From Subdoligranulum sp. CAG:314 (GTDB taxonomy: Bacteria; Bacillota; Clostridia; Christensenellales; CAG-314), in NCBI GenBank assembly GCA_000437915.1, contig FR900982.1:6578-28652 (forward strand): a DNA stretch of 22,075 nucleotides, written 5' to 3'. Below the pieces are notes generated by a model. That model worked only from the letters and a program-made list of their open reading frames with translations. It searched no databases and had not been told where the DNA came from. A program made the position numbers and the translations under genes. The first letter of the stretch is position 1, and each line of letters starts with the position of its first letter. This document shows, piece by piece, positions 1 through 7,390 of the stretch.

Positions 1-30
1 GCGTTTTGAAAATTTCTGAAGCTAAATTCG

Positions 31-51
31 GGCGGCGTTTGCCGCCTTTTT
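31..51 (+). terminator. Intrinsic terminator of a gene left of the window
   Basis: GGCGGC (31-36), a GTTT loop and GCCGCC (41-46) are followed directly by a run of five T. It probably ends transcription of a gene lying to the left. Its position also argues against starting the next gene at the in-frame codon near base 6. Confidence 0.7.
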
Positions 52-113
52 CTTTGTCTTTACGCATAAATCGCGCCGCCTTGCAGATACTAAATGCAAA
101 AGAGGTGGCGAAT

Positions 114-1637
114 ATGCAGGACGGAAAAGATAAGAATTCCGAAACCAAAAAATACAACGACAAAGAGGAACGCGGGCTTAAAGTCGAGAGTCGGCAAGCT
201 TCCGCAGACAAAGAGGGGCTTTCTTCAAAAGCGGACGGACGTCAAAAAACAGACGTAGCGGCGGAAAAAAGCAACGCGGCGGGAAACGCTCCTACGGAAA
301 CGGGGAAAAAATATTCTTACAGCTTTGAGAGCGTTTCGGACGCCGACAGCGCCGACGGCTCGGACGCCCGCGCAAGGGGCGCGGCGGCGGACGGCACAAA
401 ACGCGGCGGCAAAAACGGCGGCGCGGCCGCAAAAGCCAAAAAACGCTCCGACGGCAGCGTCAAGTTTGTTGCCTGGACGCTTGTTGCGCTTGCTGCAATC
501 ATTGTTCTAATCATAATTTTGTCCAATACAGGCACAAGCAAGGGCATAATAAAGGGCGCGAAGGATTACAGATACGGCGAAAGCAATTCCGTCAATCTCA
601 ATCTCGAGGATTACAGATACCGCAAGGGCGACACGGTAGTTTGGAAAATGGACGGCAAAGAGGTGCAGAAAAAGGACGCCTCCGACAAGTCGGCATTTGT
701 GCTCAACACCGCTTCGGCAAGTGTCGGAAGCCACAGCATAAAGGCGGAGCTTAACGGAAAGGAAATCGCTGAGTTTTCCATGACGGTAAACAAACCGCTG
801 CTTAAAATCAAGGCAAACGATACGAGCGCTGTGTACGGGGAAGAAATCCCCGCGCCGACGTATACCGTCAACGGTCTTGTGGACGGCGACACCGCCGAAT
901 CCCTCGGGCTTGTCGGGCTTGCTCAAACCCAAGTCAAAACGGGGGACGCGGCGGGAGAATATGAAATCGGTTTTCGTGAGTTTGTTTGCCAAAAGTACGA
1001 CGTAGAAACGGAAACGGGAACAATAAGAGTTCTGCCGCGCGAGGTGACGTTCGACGCGACGGAAAGACTTGTCAAAGAGTATGACGGAACGGATACCGTT
1101 CTTTTGAAAGACATTCCGCTTAACGGAAGCGTAAACGGCGATGTGCTCAAAATGGACGCAACAGCAAGATTTTCAGACAAAAACGCGGGAGAAAAAAAGA
1201 GCGTTACGCTTGAAAACGTCAGCATAAAGGGGGGCAACGCCGAAAACTATACTTTGGGAAAAGTCGCTTTGTCGGGCGACATAACGCCCAAAACGGTTGT
1301 GCTCAAAGATTTGGTCGCCAACGACAAAATGTTCGACGGAACGACAAACGTCACCTTCGCACAGGTAGGAATGCCCGACGGAGTTGCGGAAAAGGACTCG
1401 GTCGCGGTAGGAGAGATAACCGCCGCGTTTACGGCGGCAAAGCCTGGCAAGGATATAAAGGTTGAAATATACAACGTAACTCTTGTAGGAAGCGACAGCA
1501 AAAACTACCGCGTCGAGGTCGATTGCGAGGTAAGCGCCGACATAATAGGCGCGGAAACAAACGCGTCGGCGACGCGGAAAACGGAAAAACTGTCCGGTTC
1601 CAAAATAGATGAGGAGCGCAGACAGGAAATAGCCTGA
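114..1637 (+). CDS. Membrane-anchored MBG/YDG-repeat protein, function unknown
   Basis: The ATG at 114 was chosen because AGAGGTGG (101-108) precedes it and an upstream terminator lies inside the longer open frame. The product is 507 aa. Residues 1 to about 115 are highly charged, low-complexity and rich in Lys, Asp, Ala and Gly. One hydrophobic helix follows at about 117-138. The rest is extracytoplasmic-type beta sequence: an MBG-like unit with YGEEIPAPTYTVNGL, then two YDG-like units with KEYDGTDTV and DKMFDGTTNV, each ending in an AGEKKSVTLENV or GKDIKVEIYNV strand and an ENYTL or KNYRV motif. MBG/YDG domains are typical of bacterial surface proteins. With a single N-terminal helix and no signal-peptidase or LPXTG site, I infer a type II membrane protein with the repeats outside. 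It stands alone between two terminators. The molecular role is unknown. Confidence 0.8.
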   Translation: MQDGKDKNSETKKYNDKEERGLKVESRQASADKEGLSSKADGRQKTDVAAEKSNAAGNAPTETGKKYSYSFESVSDADSADGSDARARGAAADGTKRGGKNGGAAAKAKKRSDGSVKFVAWTLVALAAIIVLIIILSNTGTSKGIIKGAKDYRYGESNSVNLNLEDYRYRKGDTVVWKMDGKEVQKKDASDKSAFVLNTASASVGSHSIKAELNGKEIAEFSMTVNKPLLKIKANDTSAVYGEEIPAPTYTVNGLVDGDTAESLGLVGLAQTQVKTGDAAGEYEIGFREFVCQKYDVETETGTIRVLPREVTFDATERLVKEYDGTDTVLLKDIPLNGSVNGDVLKMDATARFSDKNAGEKKSVTLENVSIKGGNAENYTLGKVALSGDITPKTVVLKDLVANDKMFDGTTNVTFAQVGMPDGVAEKDSVAVGEITAAFTAAKPGKDIKVEIYNVTLVGSDSKNYRVEVDCEVSADIIGAETNASATRKTEKLSGSKIDEERRQEIA

Positions 1638-1641
1638 AAGC

Positions 1642-1678
1642 AAACAAAGCCCGCGCCTAAAAGGCGCGGGCTTTGTTT
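1642..1678. terminator. Strong terminator hairpin, probably bidirectional
   Basis: A 16-bp perfect stem pairs 1642-1657 with 1663-1678 around the loop TAAAA, with T-rich sequence on both strands at the stem ends. It lies between the stop of the MBG/YDG gene and the convergent upp gene and can end both. Confidence 0.9.
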
Positions 1679-1752
1679 ATAAGGAGAATTTGTTGAAAAA
1701 GTCTTATAGAAAATCTACGGCGTTTGAACAAACGCACGAGAACGGATTTTTG

Positions 1753-2388
1753 TTATTTCGTGCCGAAAATTCTGTCGCCCGCGTCGCCCAGACCGGGGAG
1801 AATATAACCCATATCGTTGAGGCAGCGGTCAAGCTGCGCTATGTAAAGCTGAACGTCGGGGTGCGCCTTTTGCACCGCTTCTATACCTGCGGGCGCGGCG
1901 ATTATGTTCATAGCCTTTATTTTTTTTACGCCGCGCTTTTTGAGTAAATCTATTGCGGCGACAAGACTTCCGCCCGTTGCAAGCATGGGGTCTATGACGA
2001 TTACCGTCTTGTCCGCTATGCCGTCGGGCAGCTTGCAGTAGTACTCCCTCGGTTCGAGCGTGTCGTGGTCGCGGTACATTCCTATGTGTCCCACCTTTGC
2101 CGTGGGCAAAAGAGTGTGTATGCCGTTGACCATGCCGAGCCCCGCGCGCAGCACGGGCACTATGACGACGGAGTTTTCAACGACCACATTTTGGGTGCAC
2201 CTTTCAAGAGGAGTGGTAATCTCCACAAGCTTTGTGGGCACGTCCTTCAACGCTTCAAACGCCATGAGCGTTGTTATTTCCTCAACCAGCTCGCGGAATT
2301 GCTTTGCTCCTGTTTCCACGCTTCTCAAAAGAGCGATTTTGTGACTGATTAGGGGGTGGTCGAATATAACCAGATTCTGCTGCGTCAT
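1753..2388 (-). CDS. upp: Uracil phosphoribosyltransferase
   Basis: Upp makes UMP from uracil and PRPP in pyrimidine salvage, in the cytoplasm. The frame is open further upstream, but the ATG at 2388 has a GGAGA site just before it and gives 211 aa, close to the family norm of about 208-210. Residues 76-90 (VIVPVLRAGLGMVNG) and the PRPP-binding loop VIVIDPMLATGGS (129-141) are intact. The uracil-binding C-terminus ends in LGDAGDRIFGTK. It is a single-gene unit with its own promoter (2423-2451), divergent from the chromate-transporter operon, and ends toward the shared terminator at 1642-1678. No anomalies are seen and identification is secure. Confidence 0.97.
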   Translation of the reverse strand: MTQQNLVIFDHPLISHKIALLRSVETGAKQFRELVEEITTLMAFEALKDVPTKLVEITTPLERCTQNVVVENSVVIVPVLRAGLGMVNGIHTLLPTAKVGHIGMYRDHDTLEPREYYCKLPDGIADKTVIVIDPMLATGGSLVAAIDLLKKRGVKKIKAMNIIAAPAGIEAVQKAHPDVQLYIAQLDRCLNDMGYILPGLGDAGDRIFGTK

Positions 2389-2422
2389 AATAATTTTCTC
2401 CGTTGTTGTGAACTTCATATAT

Positions 2423-2451
2423 ACTTTAAAACAAACACACTTTTTTTTCAA
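2423..2451 (-). promoter_or_regulatory. Sigma-A-type promoter of upp
   Basis: Read on the minus strand, TTGAAA (2451-2446) and TAAAGT (2428-2423) are separated by 17 bp. Transcription would begin near 2416, about 28 nt before the upp ATG and just ahead of its ribosome site. Confidence 0.6.
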
Positions 2452-2497
2452 GTCTTTTGGCGACGAAAATAAAATTTTTTCCGCGCCCGTTTTTTGC

Positions 2498-2526
2498 TTG
2501 AAAGCGAAAAGGGTTTGCTGTATAAT
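2498..2526 (+). promoter_or_regulatory. Consensus promoter of the chromate-transporter operon
   Basis: TTGAAA (2498-2503), a 17-bp spacer and a perfect TATAAT (2521-2526). The expected start site at about 2533 lies only some three bases before the ATG at 2536, so the message would be essentially leaderless. It is back to back with the upp promoter. Confidence 0.7.
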
Positions 2527-2535
2527 TTGCGTGCT

Positions 2536-3204
2536 ATGAACAAATTTAAAAAAGCCTTGCTGGTTTTTTGGAGCTTTTTCAAAATCGGACTGTTTACGTT
2601 CGGCGGCGGCTACGCCATGATAAGCGTCATTTCCGCCGAGCTTGTGGAGCGCAGAAAGTGGATAACGCAGGAGGATATGACGGATATGCTTATTATTTCC
2701 GAAATGACTCCGGGTGCAATCGCGGTAAATTCCGCAACCTTTGTCGGTTACAGAGTGTCGGGCGTGCTTGGCGGCATTCTGGGCACTCTAGGCGTTGTTC
2801 TGCCTTCGCTGATTATCATAACCGTGCTTTCCTTTTTTGTGCATTACCTCGAAGAGGTCGCATGGCTTGCAGCCGCGTTCAAGGGGATTCAGGCGGTCGT
2901 TGTGGTGCTTATCGTCAACGCAATGGTCAAGTTTTTCAAACAGCTTGACAAAAACTGGCAGTCCTACCTGATTGCCGCGGCTGCGCTTATTGTCACGCTC
3001 CTCACGGATTTCAACGTCATATTCCTGATTTTGGCGGGAGGGATTTACGGCATAGCATACACTCTTGCAAGAGACGCGCGAAAAAAGAAGCTTCTCGAAA
3101 AAAATTTCGACGGCGGCGAAAACGCGGCGGCGGAGGAGGACGGCGGGGAGCTGGTTGACCAAGCCTGCGGCGGCGCGGAGGAAAGCGGGGAGGACAAACA
3201 ATGA
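2536..3204 (+). CDS. Chromate transporter family subunit, N-terminal-type half (ChrA/CHR)
   Basis: This is a 222-aa member of the CHR family, the short-chain type in which two half-size proteins act as a pair in the membrane. CHR proteins are known as chromate exporters; the physiological substrate of short forms in anaerobes is often unclear. The family signature FFKIGLFTFGGGYAMI lies near the N-terminus, followed by a TPGAIAVNSATFVG segment and several hydrophobic helices. The C-terminus ends in a charged Glu-rich tail of about 35 residues. ATG 2536 fits the conserved family N-terminus but has no ribosome site, consistent with the leaderless promoter position. Its stop overlaps the next start as ATGA (3201-3204), so the two subunits are translationally coupled. 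Confidence 0.88.
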   Translation: MNKFKKALLVFWSFFKIGLFTFGGGYAMISVISAELVERRKWITQEDMTDMLIISEMTPGAIAVNSATFVGYRVSGVLGGILGTLGVVLPSLIIITVLSFFVHYLEEVAWLAAAFKGIQAVVVVLIVNAMVKFFKQLDKNWQSYLIAAAALIVTLLTDFNVIFLILAGGIYGIAYTLARDARKKKLLEKNFDGGENAAAEEDGGELVDQACGGAEESGEDKQ

Positions 3205-3830
3205 TTTACCTCGAACTTTTCTGGATTTTTTTCCGTATCGGACTGTTCACAATCGGCGGCGGCTATGCCATGATTCCCATGATAACGCAGGAAATCGTGG
3301 ACGAAAGGGGATGGCTCACCGATACGCAGCTGCTCAACTACATAGGCATATCCGAGTCGACTCCCGGTCCCTTTGCAATCAACATCGCCACCTTTGTCGG
3401 CACGAGTCAGGGGGGCGTTCTGGGCGGCGTCGTGGCGACCTTTTCGGTGGTGCTGCCTTCGTTAATCATAATCCTTATTTTCGCGGCAATCTACTCGAAA
3501 ATCAGCAAAAACAGATTTTTGAGAGGCGCTTTCAACGGAATCAAGCCCGTTGTGACGGGGCTTATTTCCGCGGCGGGCGTGTCCATAGCCTTGCAGGTAA
3601 TTTTACCTTTGATGAATCTCAAGGATTTTTCCTCTGCGGACAGCTGGTTTGACAAATTCGACTGGGTTTCGCTCATTCTCGTTGCGGCGGCATTCGGCGC
3701 AAGCCGTATCAAAATAAAGAACAAAAAAATTAATCCCGTCATATTGATAGTCGGAGGCGGGGTGGTCGGCTACCTTGTTTTCGGGCTGCTTATACCCGCA
3801 GTGGCGCCGGGATACCTTGCGGCGGGTTAG
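3201..3830 (+). CDS. Chromate transporter family subunit, second half (ChrA/CHR)
   Basis: This is a 209-aa paralogue of the preceding protein with the same signature (FFRIGLFTIGGGYAMIP) and a matching STPGPFAINIATFVG segment. It is presumed to form the other half of a two-component CHR transporter in the cytoplasmic membrane. Hydrophobic helices occupy most of the length, and a polar loop around residues 140-155 separates two helical blocks. The start lies within the stop of the first subunit (ATGA), the usual arrangement for short-chain CHR pairs. The substrate cannot be told from sequence; chromate, sulfate-like anions or something linked to the downstream DUF4438 gene are all possible. Confidence 0.88.
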   Translation: MIYLELFWIFFRIGLFTIGGGYAMIPMITQEIVDERGWLTDTQLLNYIGISESTPGPFAINIATFVGTSQGGVLGGVVATFSVVLPSLIIILIFAAIYSKISKNRFLRGAFNGIKPVVTGLISAAGVSIALQVILPLMNLKDFSSADSWFDKFDWVSLILVAAAFGASRIKIKNKKINPVILIVGGGVVGYLVFGLLIPAVAPGYLAAG

Positions 3831-3850
3831 AAATAAAGGAGATTTCGTTT

Positions 3851-4714
3851 ATGCTAAAAACAAACAGAGACAGACTTGTCATGCAATCCGTGACGGGGAA
3901 GGTGCACAATCCTACCGTCAGAGGCGGAGTTTACAGAGTTACGACGGAGGGGAAGCCCGTGGCGTATCCCACAGTAGGCGCGATTTGCTACAACGTCACC
4001 TTGGGGGACAGCGTGTTCGGCTGGGTAGGCGACCACATAGAGCCGGACGTTTCCACGCAGAACGCCGACAGCGCCGAGAACGGCGCGTACAATTTTCTCT
4101 CCTGCATAGGCAACAGAGCGCGTGTAATTTCGGGCGACGCAAAGGGCAGAGAGGGCTTTGTGACGGGCACTCACGGAGGCATAGAGCACGTCATCGTGTG
4201 GTTTGACAGAGAGACCAAGGAGCTGCTTGCGCCCGACGACAAGATATTGGTCAAATCCTTCGGTCAGGGGCTTGAGATAGAGGGCTTCGAGGACATAAGG
4301 GTTATGAACATCGACCCCGACCTCTTTGAAAAGCTGAATATAAAAATCGTGGACGGCAGGCTTAGCGTGGGCGTAAGAGCCGTTATTCCCGCGAGATTTA
4401 TGGGCAGCGGCATAGGAAGTCAGGCGTTTTCGGGGGATTACGACATAATGACGGCGAGCAAGGGCGAGCTTAATGAGTACGGAATAGACAAACTGTGCTT
4501 CGGAGATTTGGTGTTTCTTCAAGACTGCGACACGGTGTTCGGCAGAGAGTATCTCAAAGGAAGCGGAACCGTCGGAGTGGTCATACACAGCGACTGCCTT
4601 ATTTCCGGACACGGCCCCGGGGTGACTACCGTTTTGAGCTGCAAAACCGAGCGTTTGTCGGCGTTTGTAGACGAAAATGCCAATATCGGAAAAATGCTCG
4701 GAGCAGTGAAATGA
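3851..4714 (+). CDS. DUF4438 family protein, function unknown
   Basis: This is a 287-aa soluble protein starting at ATG 3851 with an AAAGGAGA site. I recognise it as the DUF4438 family, small-molecule-binding-like proteins found mainly in anaerobic thermophiles and Clostridia. Visible landmarks are TVGAICYNVTLGDSVFGWVGDH near the N-terminus (about residues 41-60), the Gly/His-rich KGREGFVTGTHGGIEHV and the C-terminal HSDCLISGHGPGVT. It has no membrane helix or signal peptide. It lies 20 bases after the ChrA pair, and its stop overlaps the start of the radical SAM gene as ATGA, so all four genes are probably one operon. The family has no established function that I can cite. The conserved His and Gly clusters suggest binding of a metal or phosphate, which is inference. 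Confidence 0.8.
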   Translation: MLKTNRDRLVMQSVTGKVHNPTVRGGVYRVTTEGKPVAYPTVGAICYNVTLGDSVFGWVGDHIEPDVSTQNADSAENGAYNFLSCIGNRARVISGDAKGREGFVTGTHGGIEHVIVWFDRETKELLAPDDKILVKSFGQGLEIEGFEDIRVMNIDPDLFEKLNIKIVDGRLSVGVRAVIPARFMGSGIGSQAFSGDYDIMTASKGELNEYGIDKLCFGDLVFLQDCDTVFGREYLKGSGTVGVVIHSDCLISGHGPGVTTVLSCKTERLSAFVDENANIGKMLGAVK

Positions 4715-5589
4715 TTTGCAACGCCTGTCCGCGCCGCTGCGGCGCGGACAGAGCTGTTTCAACGGGCAGGTGCAAGACCAAGGAGGCTTTTTCCGTCGCA
4801 AGAATCGCGCTGCACTTTTGGGAGGAGCCGCCTTTAAGCGGTACGCGCGGCAGCGGCGCGGTGTTTTTTTCGGGCTGCAATCTCAACTGCGTTTATTGTC
4901 AGAATTACGTCATTTCGTCGTCGGGCAGGGGAGAAACTTATTCCGACGGGCGGCTTTTGGACAAGCTGTTCGAGCTTGAAAGCGAGGGCGCGCACAACAT
5001 AAATCTGGTAACTCCGTCACATTACGCAACAAGGCTTGCGCCTTTGCTTGAAAAATTCAAGGCGTCAAGCTCGCTGCCCGTAGTTTACAACAGCGGGGGC
5101 TACGACAGCGTAGAAGCCTTGAAGCGTCTCGACGGGCTTGTGGATATTTACCTGCCCGATATGAAGTACGGCTCCGACCGAACGGGCGAAAAATATTCTG
5201 GAGTCGGAGATTATTTCTCGGTTGCGTCGTCGGCGCTCGCCGAAATGCGCAGACAGCGTCCCCGCGACGTTTTCGATAAAGACGGCATTATGAAACAGGG
5301 AATGATTGTCAGGCATTTGGTACTGCCGGCAAACGTCGAAAACAGCAAGTCGGCGCTGGACTTTGTCGCGCGTCTTGACAGGAAACTGTACGTCAGCCTT
5401 ATGGGACAGTATTTCCCCGCGGGCAACGCCGAAAAATTCCCCGAGCTGAAACGCGCCGTGCGGACGAGCGAGTACGACAGGGTGAGGGAGTATTTTTTTA
5501 ACGTCGGACTTGAAAACGGTTTCGAGCAGCCGCCCTCCGACGCGGAGAGCGAAAAAAATTACGTACCGGAGTTTTTTTCGGGCGGGTGA
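4711..5589 (+). CDS. PflX-like radical SAM protein
   Basis: Starting at ATG 4711, which overlaps the previous stop, the product is 292 aa. An N-terminal CNACPRRCG motif (C3, C6, C10) precedes the radical SAM cluster motif CNLNCVYCQN (C56, C60, C63). Later segments NLVTPSHY, YLPDMKYG and SLMGQYFPAG are typical of the PflX / PFL-activating-enzyme-like group (COG1313). These enzymes bind a [4Fe-4S] cluster and S-adenosylmethionine; the substrate of PflX-type proteins is unknown, and no pyruvate formate-lyase gene is nearby. Tight coupling to the DUF4438 gene suggests the two act together, possibly as modifying enzyme and target or as a pathway pair. A longer open frame upstream is rejected because it runs through the DUF4438 gene. 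Confidence 0.87.
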   Translation: MICNACPRRCGADRAVSTGRCKTKEAFSVARIALHFWEEPPLSGTRGSGAVFFSGCNLNCVYCQNYVISSSGRGETYSDGRLLDKLFELESEGAHNINLVTPSHYATRLAPLLEKFKASSSLPVVYNSGGYDSVEALKRLDGLVDIYLPDMKYGSDRTGEKYSGVGDYFSVASSALAEMRRQRPRDVFDKDGIMKQGMIVRHLVLPANVENSKSALDFVARLDRKLYVSLMGQYFPAGNAEKFPELKRAVRTSEYDRVREYFFNVGLENGFEQPPSDAESEKNYVPEFFSGG

Positions 5590-5648
5590 AATTTTCCGTC
5601 GTTATTTGTTTGAAAAAAGAGAGTTACGGCAAAATTTTCAAAGCGGCG

Positions 5649-5677
5649 TTGACAGCGGGCGCGGAAAATGATATAAT
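5649..5677 (+). promoter_or_regulatory. Perfect-consensus promoter of rubrerythrin
   Basis: TTGACA (5649-5654), a 17-bp spacer and TATAAT (5672-5677) match the sigma-A consensus at every position. Transcription should start near 5684, directly at the GGAGG site (5685-5689). This implies strong expression from a very short leader. Confidence 0.9.
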
Positions 5678-5696
5678 TTCAATCGGAGGAAATACC

Positions 5697-6230
5697 ATGG
5701 AATTTAAAGGAAGCAAAACGGAACAGAATTTGATGTACGCTTTTTCGGGCGAAAGTCAGGCGAGAACAAAATACGATTTTTACGCGAGCAAAGCCAAAAA
5801 AGACGGCTTTGAACAGATTTCCGCCATTTTTGCGGAAACGGCGCTCAACGAAAAGGAGCACGCCAAGCTCTGGTTCAAAATCTTTCACGGGATTGGCGAC
5901 ACCTACGACAATCTTCTGGACGCAGCCGCCGGCGAAAACGCCGAGTGGACGGAAATGTATAGGGAGTTTGCCGAGGTTGCCGAAAAAGAGGGCTTCAAGG
6001 ACATAGCGGCGAAATTCCGTCTGGTTGCGGCAATCGAAAAGTCCCACGAGGAAAGATACCGCGCGCTGGCGGACAACGTAAAGTCCGGCAAGGTGTTCGA
6101 CAAGGGAGAAAATACCGTGTGGGTGTGCCGCAACTGCGGTCATATACACGTAGGAAAATTCGCGCCTGAGAAGTGTCCCTCCTGCGACCACCCGAAAGCT
6201 TATTTCGAGGTAAAAGCCAACAATTATTGA
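5697..6230 (+). CDS. rbr: Rubrerythrin
   Basis: Rubrerythrin is a peroxide-reducing non-haem di-iron protein of anaerobes, working in the cytoplasm with electrons from rubredoxin-type partners. ATG 5697 follows GGAGG (5685-5689) and gives 177 aa; the longer open frame crosses the promoter. The N-terminal ferritin-like domain has di-iron ligand motifs including SGESQAR (E19), LNEKEH (E52, H55) and AIEKSHEERY (E114, H117). The C-terminal rubredoxin-like domain has two CX2C knuckles (C144/C147 and C160/C163). It is a single-gene unit with a perfect promoter, consistent with an abundant oxidative-stress protein. Domain content and length are normal. Confidence 0.96.
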   Translation: MEFKGSKTEQNLMYAFSGESQARTKYDFYASKAKKDGFEQISAIFAETALNEKEHAKLWFKIFHGIGDTYDNLLDAAAGENAEWTEMYREFAEVAEKEGFKDIAAKFRLVAAIEKSHEERYRALADNVKSGKVFDKGENTVWVCRNCGHIHVGKFAPEKCPSCDHPKAYFEVKANNY

Positions 6231-6242
6231 TTGCAAAACACG

Positions 6243-6271
6243 GAAATTGCCGACAGTATGTCGGCAATTTC
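6243..6271. other. Intergenic hairpin without a T-tract
   Basis: A 13-bp perfect inverted repeat (6243-6255 with 6259-6271, three-base loop GTA) lies 12 bases after the rubrerythrin stop. No T-run follows on the plus strand. It may stabilise the 3' end or act as a weak terminator before the HAD gene. Confidence 0.5.
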
Positions 6272-6306
6272 GGCGTAAGCGACGTTTTGCGAAGGAATAA
6301 CCGCAG

Positions 6307-6945
6307 ATGAAATACAATACCATTATTTTCGACCTCGACGGAACCATTTCCAATACTGAAAGCGGCATATTCAAAGCGTTCAGAAAAATGATGAAGGAGT
6401 TCGGCGTGGACGAGTCGAAATTCGATTTGAAAAAATTTATCGGTCCGCCCATACAATGGAGCTTTTATCAGATTTTCGGCGACGATATGCGGCTGTTCAA
6501 GGCGTTGGACTATTTCAGAGGAGTCTACCTCGATTTCATGACGGACAACACCCTTTACGACGGGGTTAAGGAGCTGCTGGAAAAGCTGGCCGCCGACGGT
6601 TTGGCGCTGGGCGTCGCCACCTCCAAATACGAGCCTTACGCCGTCAAGGTGCTCAAAGAGCTGGGCGTTTTGGAGTATTTCGGTTTCGTGTTCGGAAGCG
6701 TCGGCGACAGGAACGAAAAAGCCGACGTTCTGCGGGCGGCTGTCGAGGGCAAAAATCTGGACGTGAAAAGCTGTCTGCTTGTGGGGGACACCCTTTACGA
6801 TATGCGCGGAGCGGCAGCCTGCGGCATGGACGTGCTCGGAGTGACCTACGGCTTCGGCAGGGCGGAGGATTTTGAGGAATACAATCCCGTCGCCGTCTGC
6901 GAAAACACCAAACAGATTTATAAATTTATCAAAACCGCGCGTTAA
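6307..6945 (+). CDS. HAD-superfamily phosphatase, phosphoglycolate-phosphatase-like
   Basis: This is a 212-aa haloacid-dehalogenase-type hydrolase. The nucleophile motif FDLDGT (D9, D11) lies at the N-terminus, an alpha-helical cap follows (about 15-80), then motif II VATSK (105-106), Lys near 138 and the metal-binding motif GDTLYDM (D161, D165). Length and order fit the PGP/Gph or PpaX branch (COG0546), which dephosphorylates small phosphorylated metabolites or pyrophosphate; substrate cannot be assigned. A modest AGGA site at about 6292-6295 supports ATG 6307. It is the last gene before the hydrogenase-maturation promoter and seems unrelated to it. Confidence 0.85.
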   Translation: MKYNTIIFDLDGTISNTESGIFKAFRKMMKEFGVDESKFDLKKFIGPPIQWSFYQIFGDDMRLFKALDYFRGVYLDFMTDNTLYDGVKELLEKLAADGLALGVATSKYEPYAVKVLKELGVLEYFGFVFGSVGDRNEKADVLRAAVEGKNLDVKSCLLVGDTLYDMRGAAACGMDVLGVTYGFGRAEDFEEYNPVAVCENTKQIYKFIKTAR

Positions 6946-6949
6946 ACGC

Positions 6950-6978
6950 TTGCGTTTCGGGCGGCGGAGTGGTATAGT
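6950..6978 (+). promoter_or_regulatory. Promoter of the hydrogenase-maturation leader
   Basis: TTGCGT (6950-6955), a 17-bp spacer and TATAGT (6973-6978). Transcription would begin near 6985, giving a leader of about 145 nt before the first gene. Confidence 0.6.
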
Positions 6979-6984
6979 AAGATT

Positions 6985-7105
6985 GTTCCGAGCCGCGAGA
7001 GCTTTCTTTCGGTAAGGAAAGTAAATTTAAACTGACGCCGAAACATTTTGAGGCGGAAGGCGATTTGAAAACGTATTTTGAATGCGCCTTTCGGGCGCAT
7101 TTTTT
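6985..7105 (+). ncRNA. Structured leader RNA with terminator and competing antiterminator (riboswitch-like)
   Basis: The predicted transcript holds an 8-bp hairpin (7002-7009 with 7014-7021). A short helix CGCC (7036-7039) with GGCG (7052-7055) follows, then an intrinsic terminator: ATGCGCC (7082-7088), loop TTTCG, GGCGCAT (7094-7100), T-run 7101-7105. CGGAAGGCG (7054-7062) can instead pair over nine positions (one G-U) with CGCCTTTCG (7085-7093), which destroys the terminator. The upstream CGCC can in turn sequester part of this antiterminator. This is the layout of a transcriptional riboswitch or attenuator. I do not recognise a known aptamer class in it. Confidence 0.5.
7082..7105 (+). terminator. 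Leader terminator ahead of the hyd operon
   Basis: A seven-base GC-rich stem and a five-base loop are followed by five T, ending 25 bases before the first start codon. It would stop transcription before the operon unless it is opened by the alternative pairing described for the leader RNA. Confidence 0.75.
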
Positions 7106-7129
7106 CATATAATTTATTCGGAGGTAAAT

Positions 7130-7390
7130 ATGGCCGACAGAGTTGCGGTAATCAGCATAATAGTGGAAAATCCCGATTCGGTGGAGCCTTTGAACGCTCT
7201 GCTGCACGAATACGGCAGTTACATAATCGGGCGCATGGGGCTGCCTTATCCCAAGCGCGGCATAAACATAATAGCCATTGCGGCGGACGCTCCGGAGGAC
7301 GTAATCAACGCTCTGTCCGGCAAGGTCGGACGATTGAACGGAGTAAACGCCAAAACGGCGTATTCCGCAGTTTGCGATGGACGCGATTGA
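7130..7390 (+). CDS. TM1266-family putative iron-only hydrogenase system regulator
   Basis: This is an 86-aa protein with an ACT-like fold pattern. It starts at ATG 7130 after GGAGG (7120-7124 region). The sequence begins with ADRVAVISIIVENPDSV and continues with a GRMGLPYPKRGINIIAI core, typical of the small TM1266-like proteins found with HydE/F/G genes and named putative hydrogenase-system regulators. Its biochemical role is not established. The gene overlaps hydE by 14 bases (7377-7390), so they are co-translated, which strongly supports the family call. Confidence 0.85.
   Translation: MADRVAVISIIVENPDSVEPLNALLHEYGSYIIGRMGLPYPKRGINIIAIAADAPEDVINALSGKVGRLNGVNAKTAYSAVCDGRD

Noticed and set aside
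1690..1947. Plus-strand 85-aa open frame after the terminator
   Set aside because: Lies almost wholly antisense to the C-terminus of upp, has no family likeness and is explained as a shadow of that gene.
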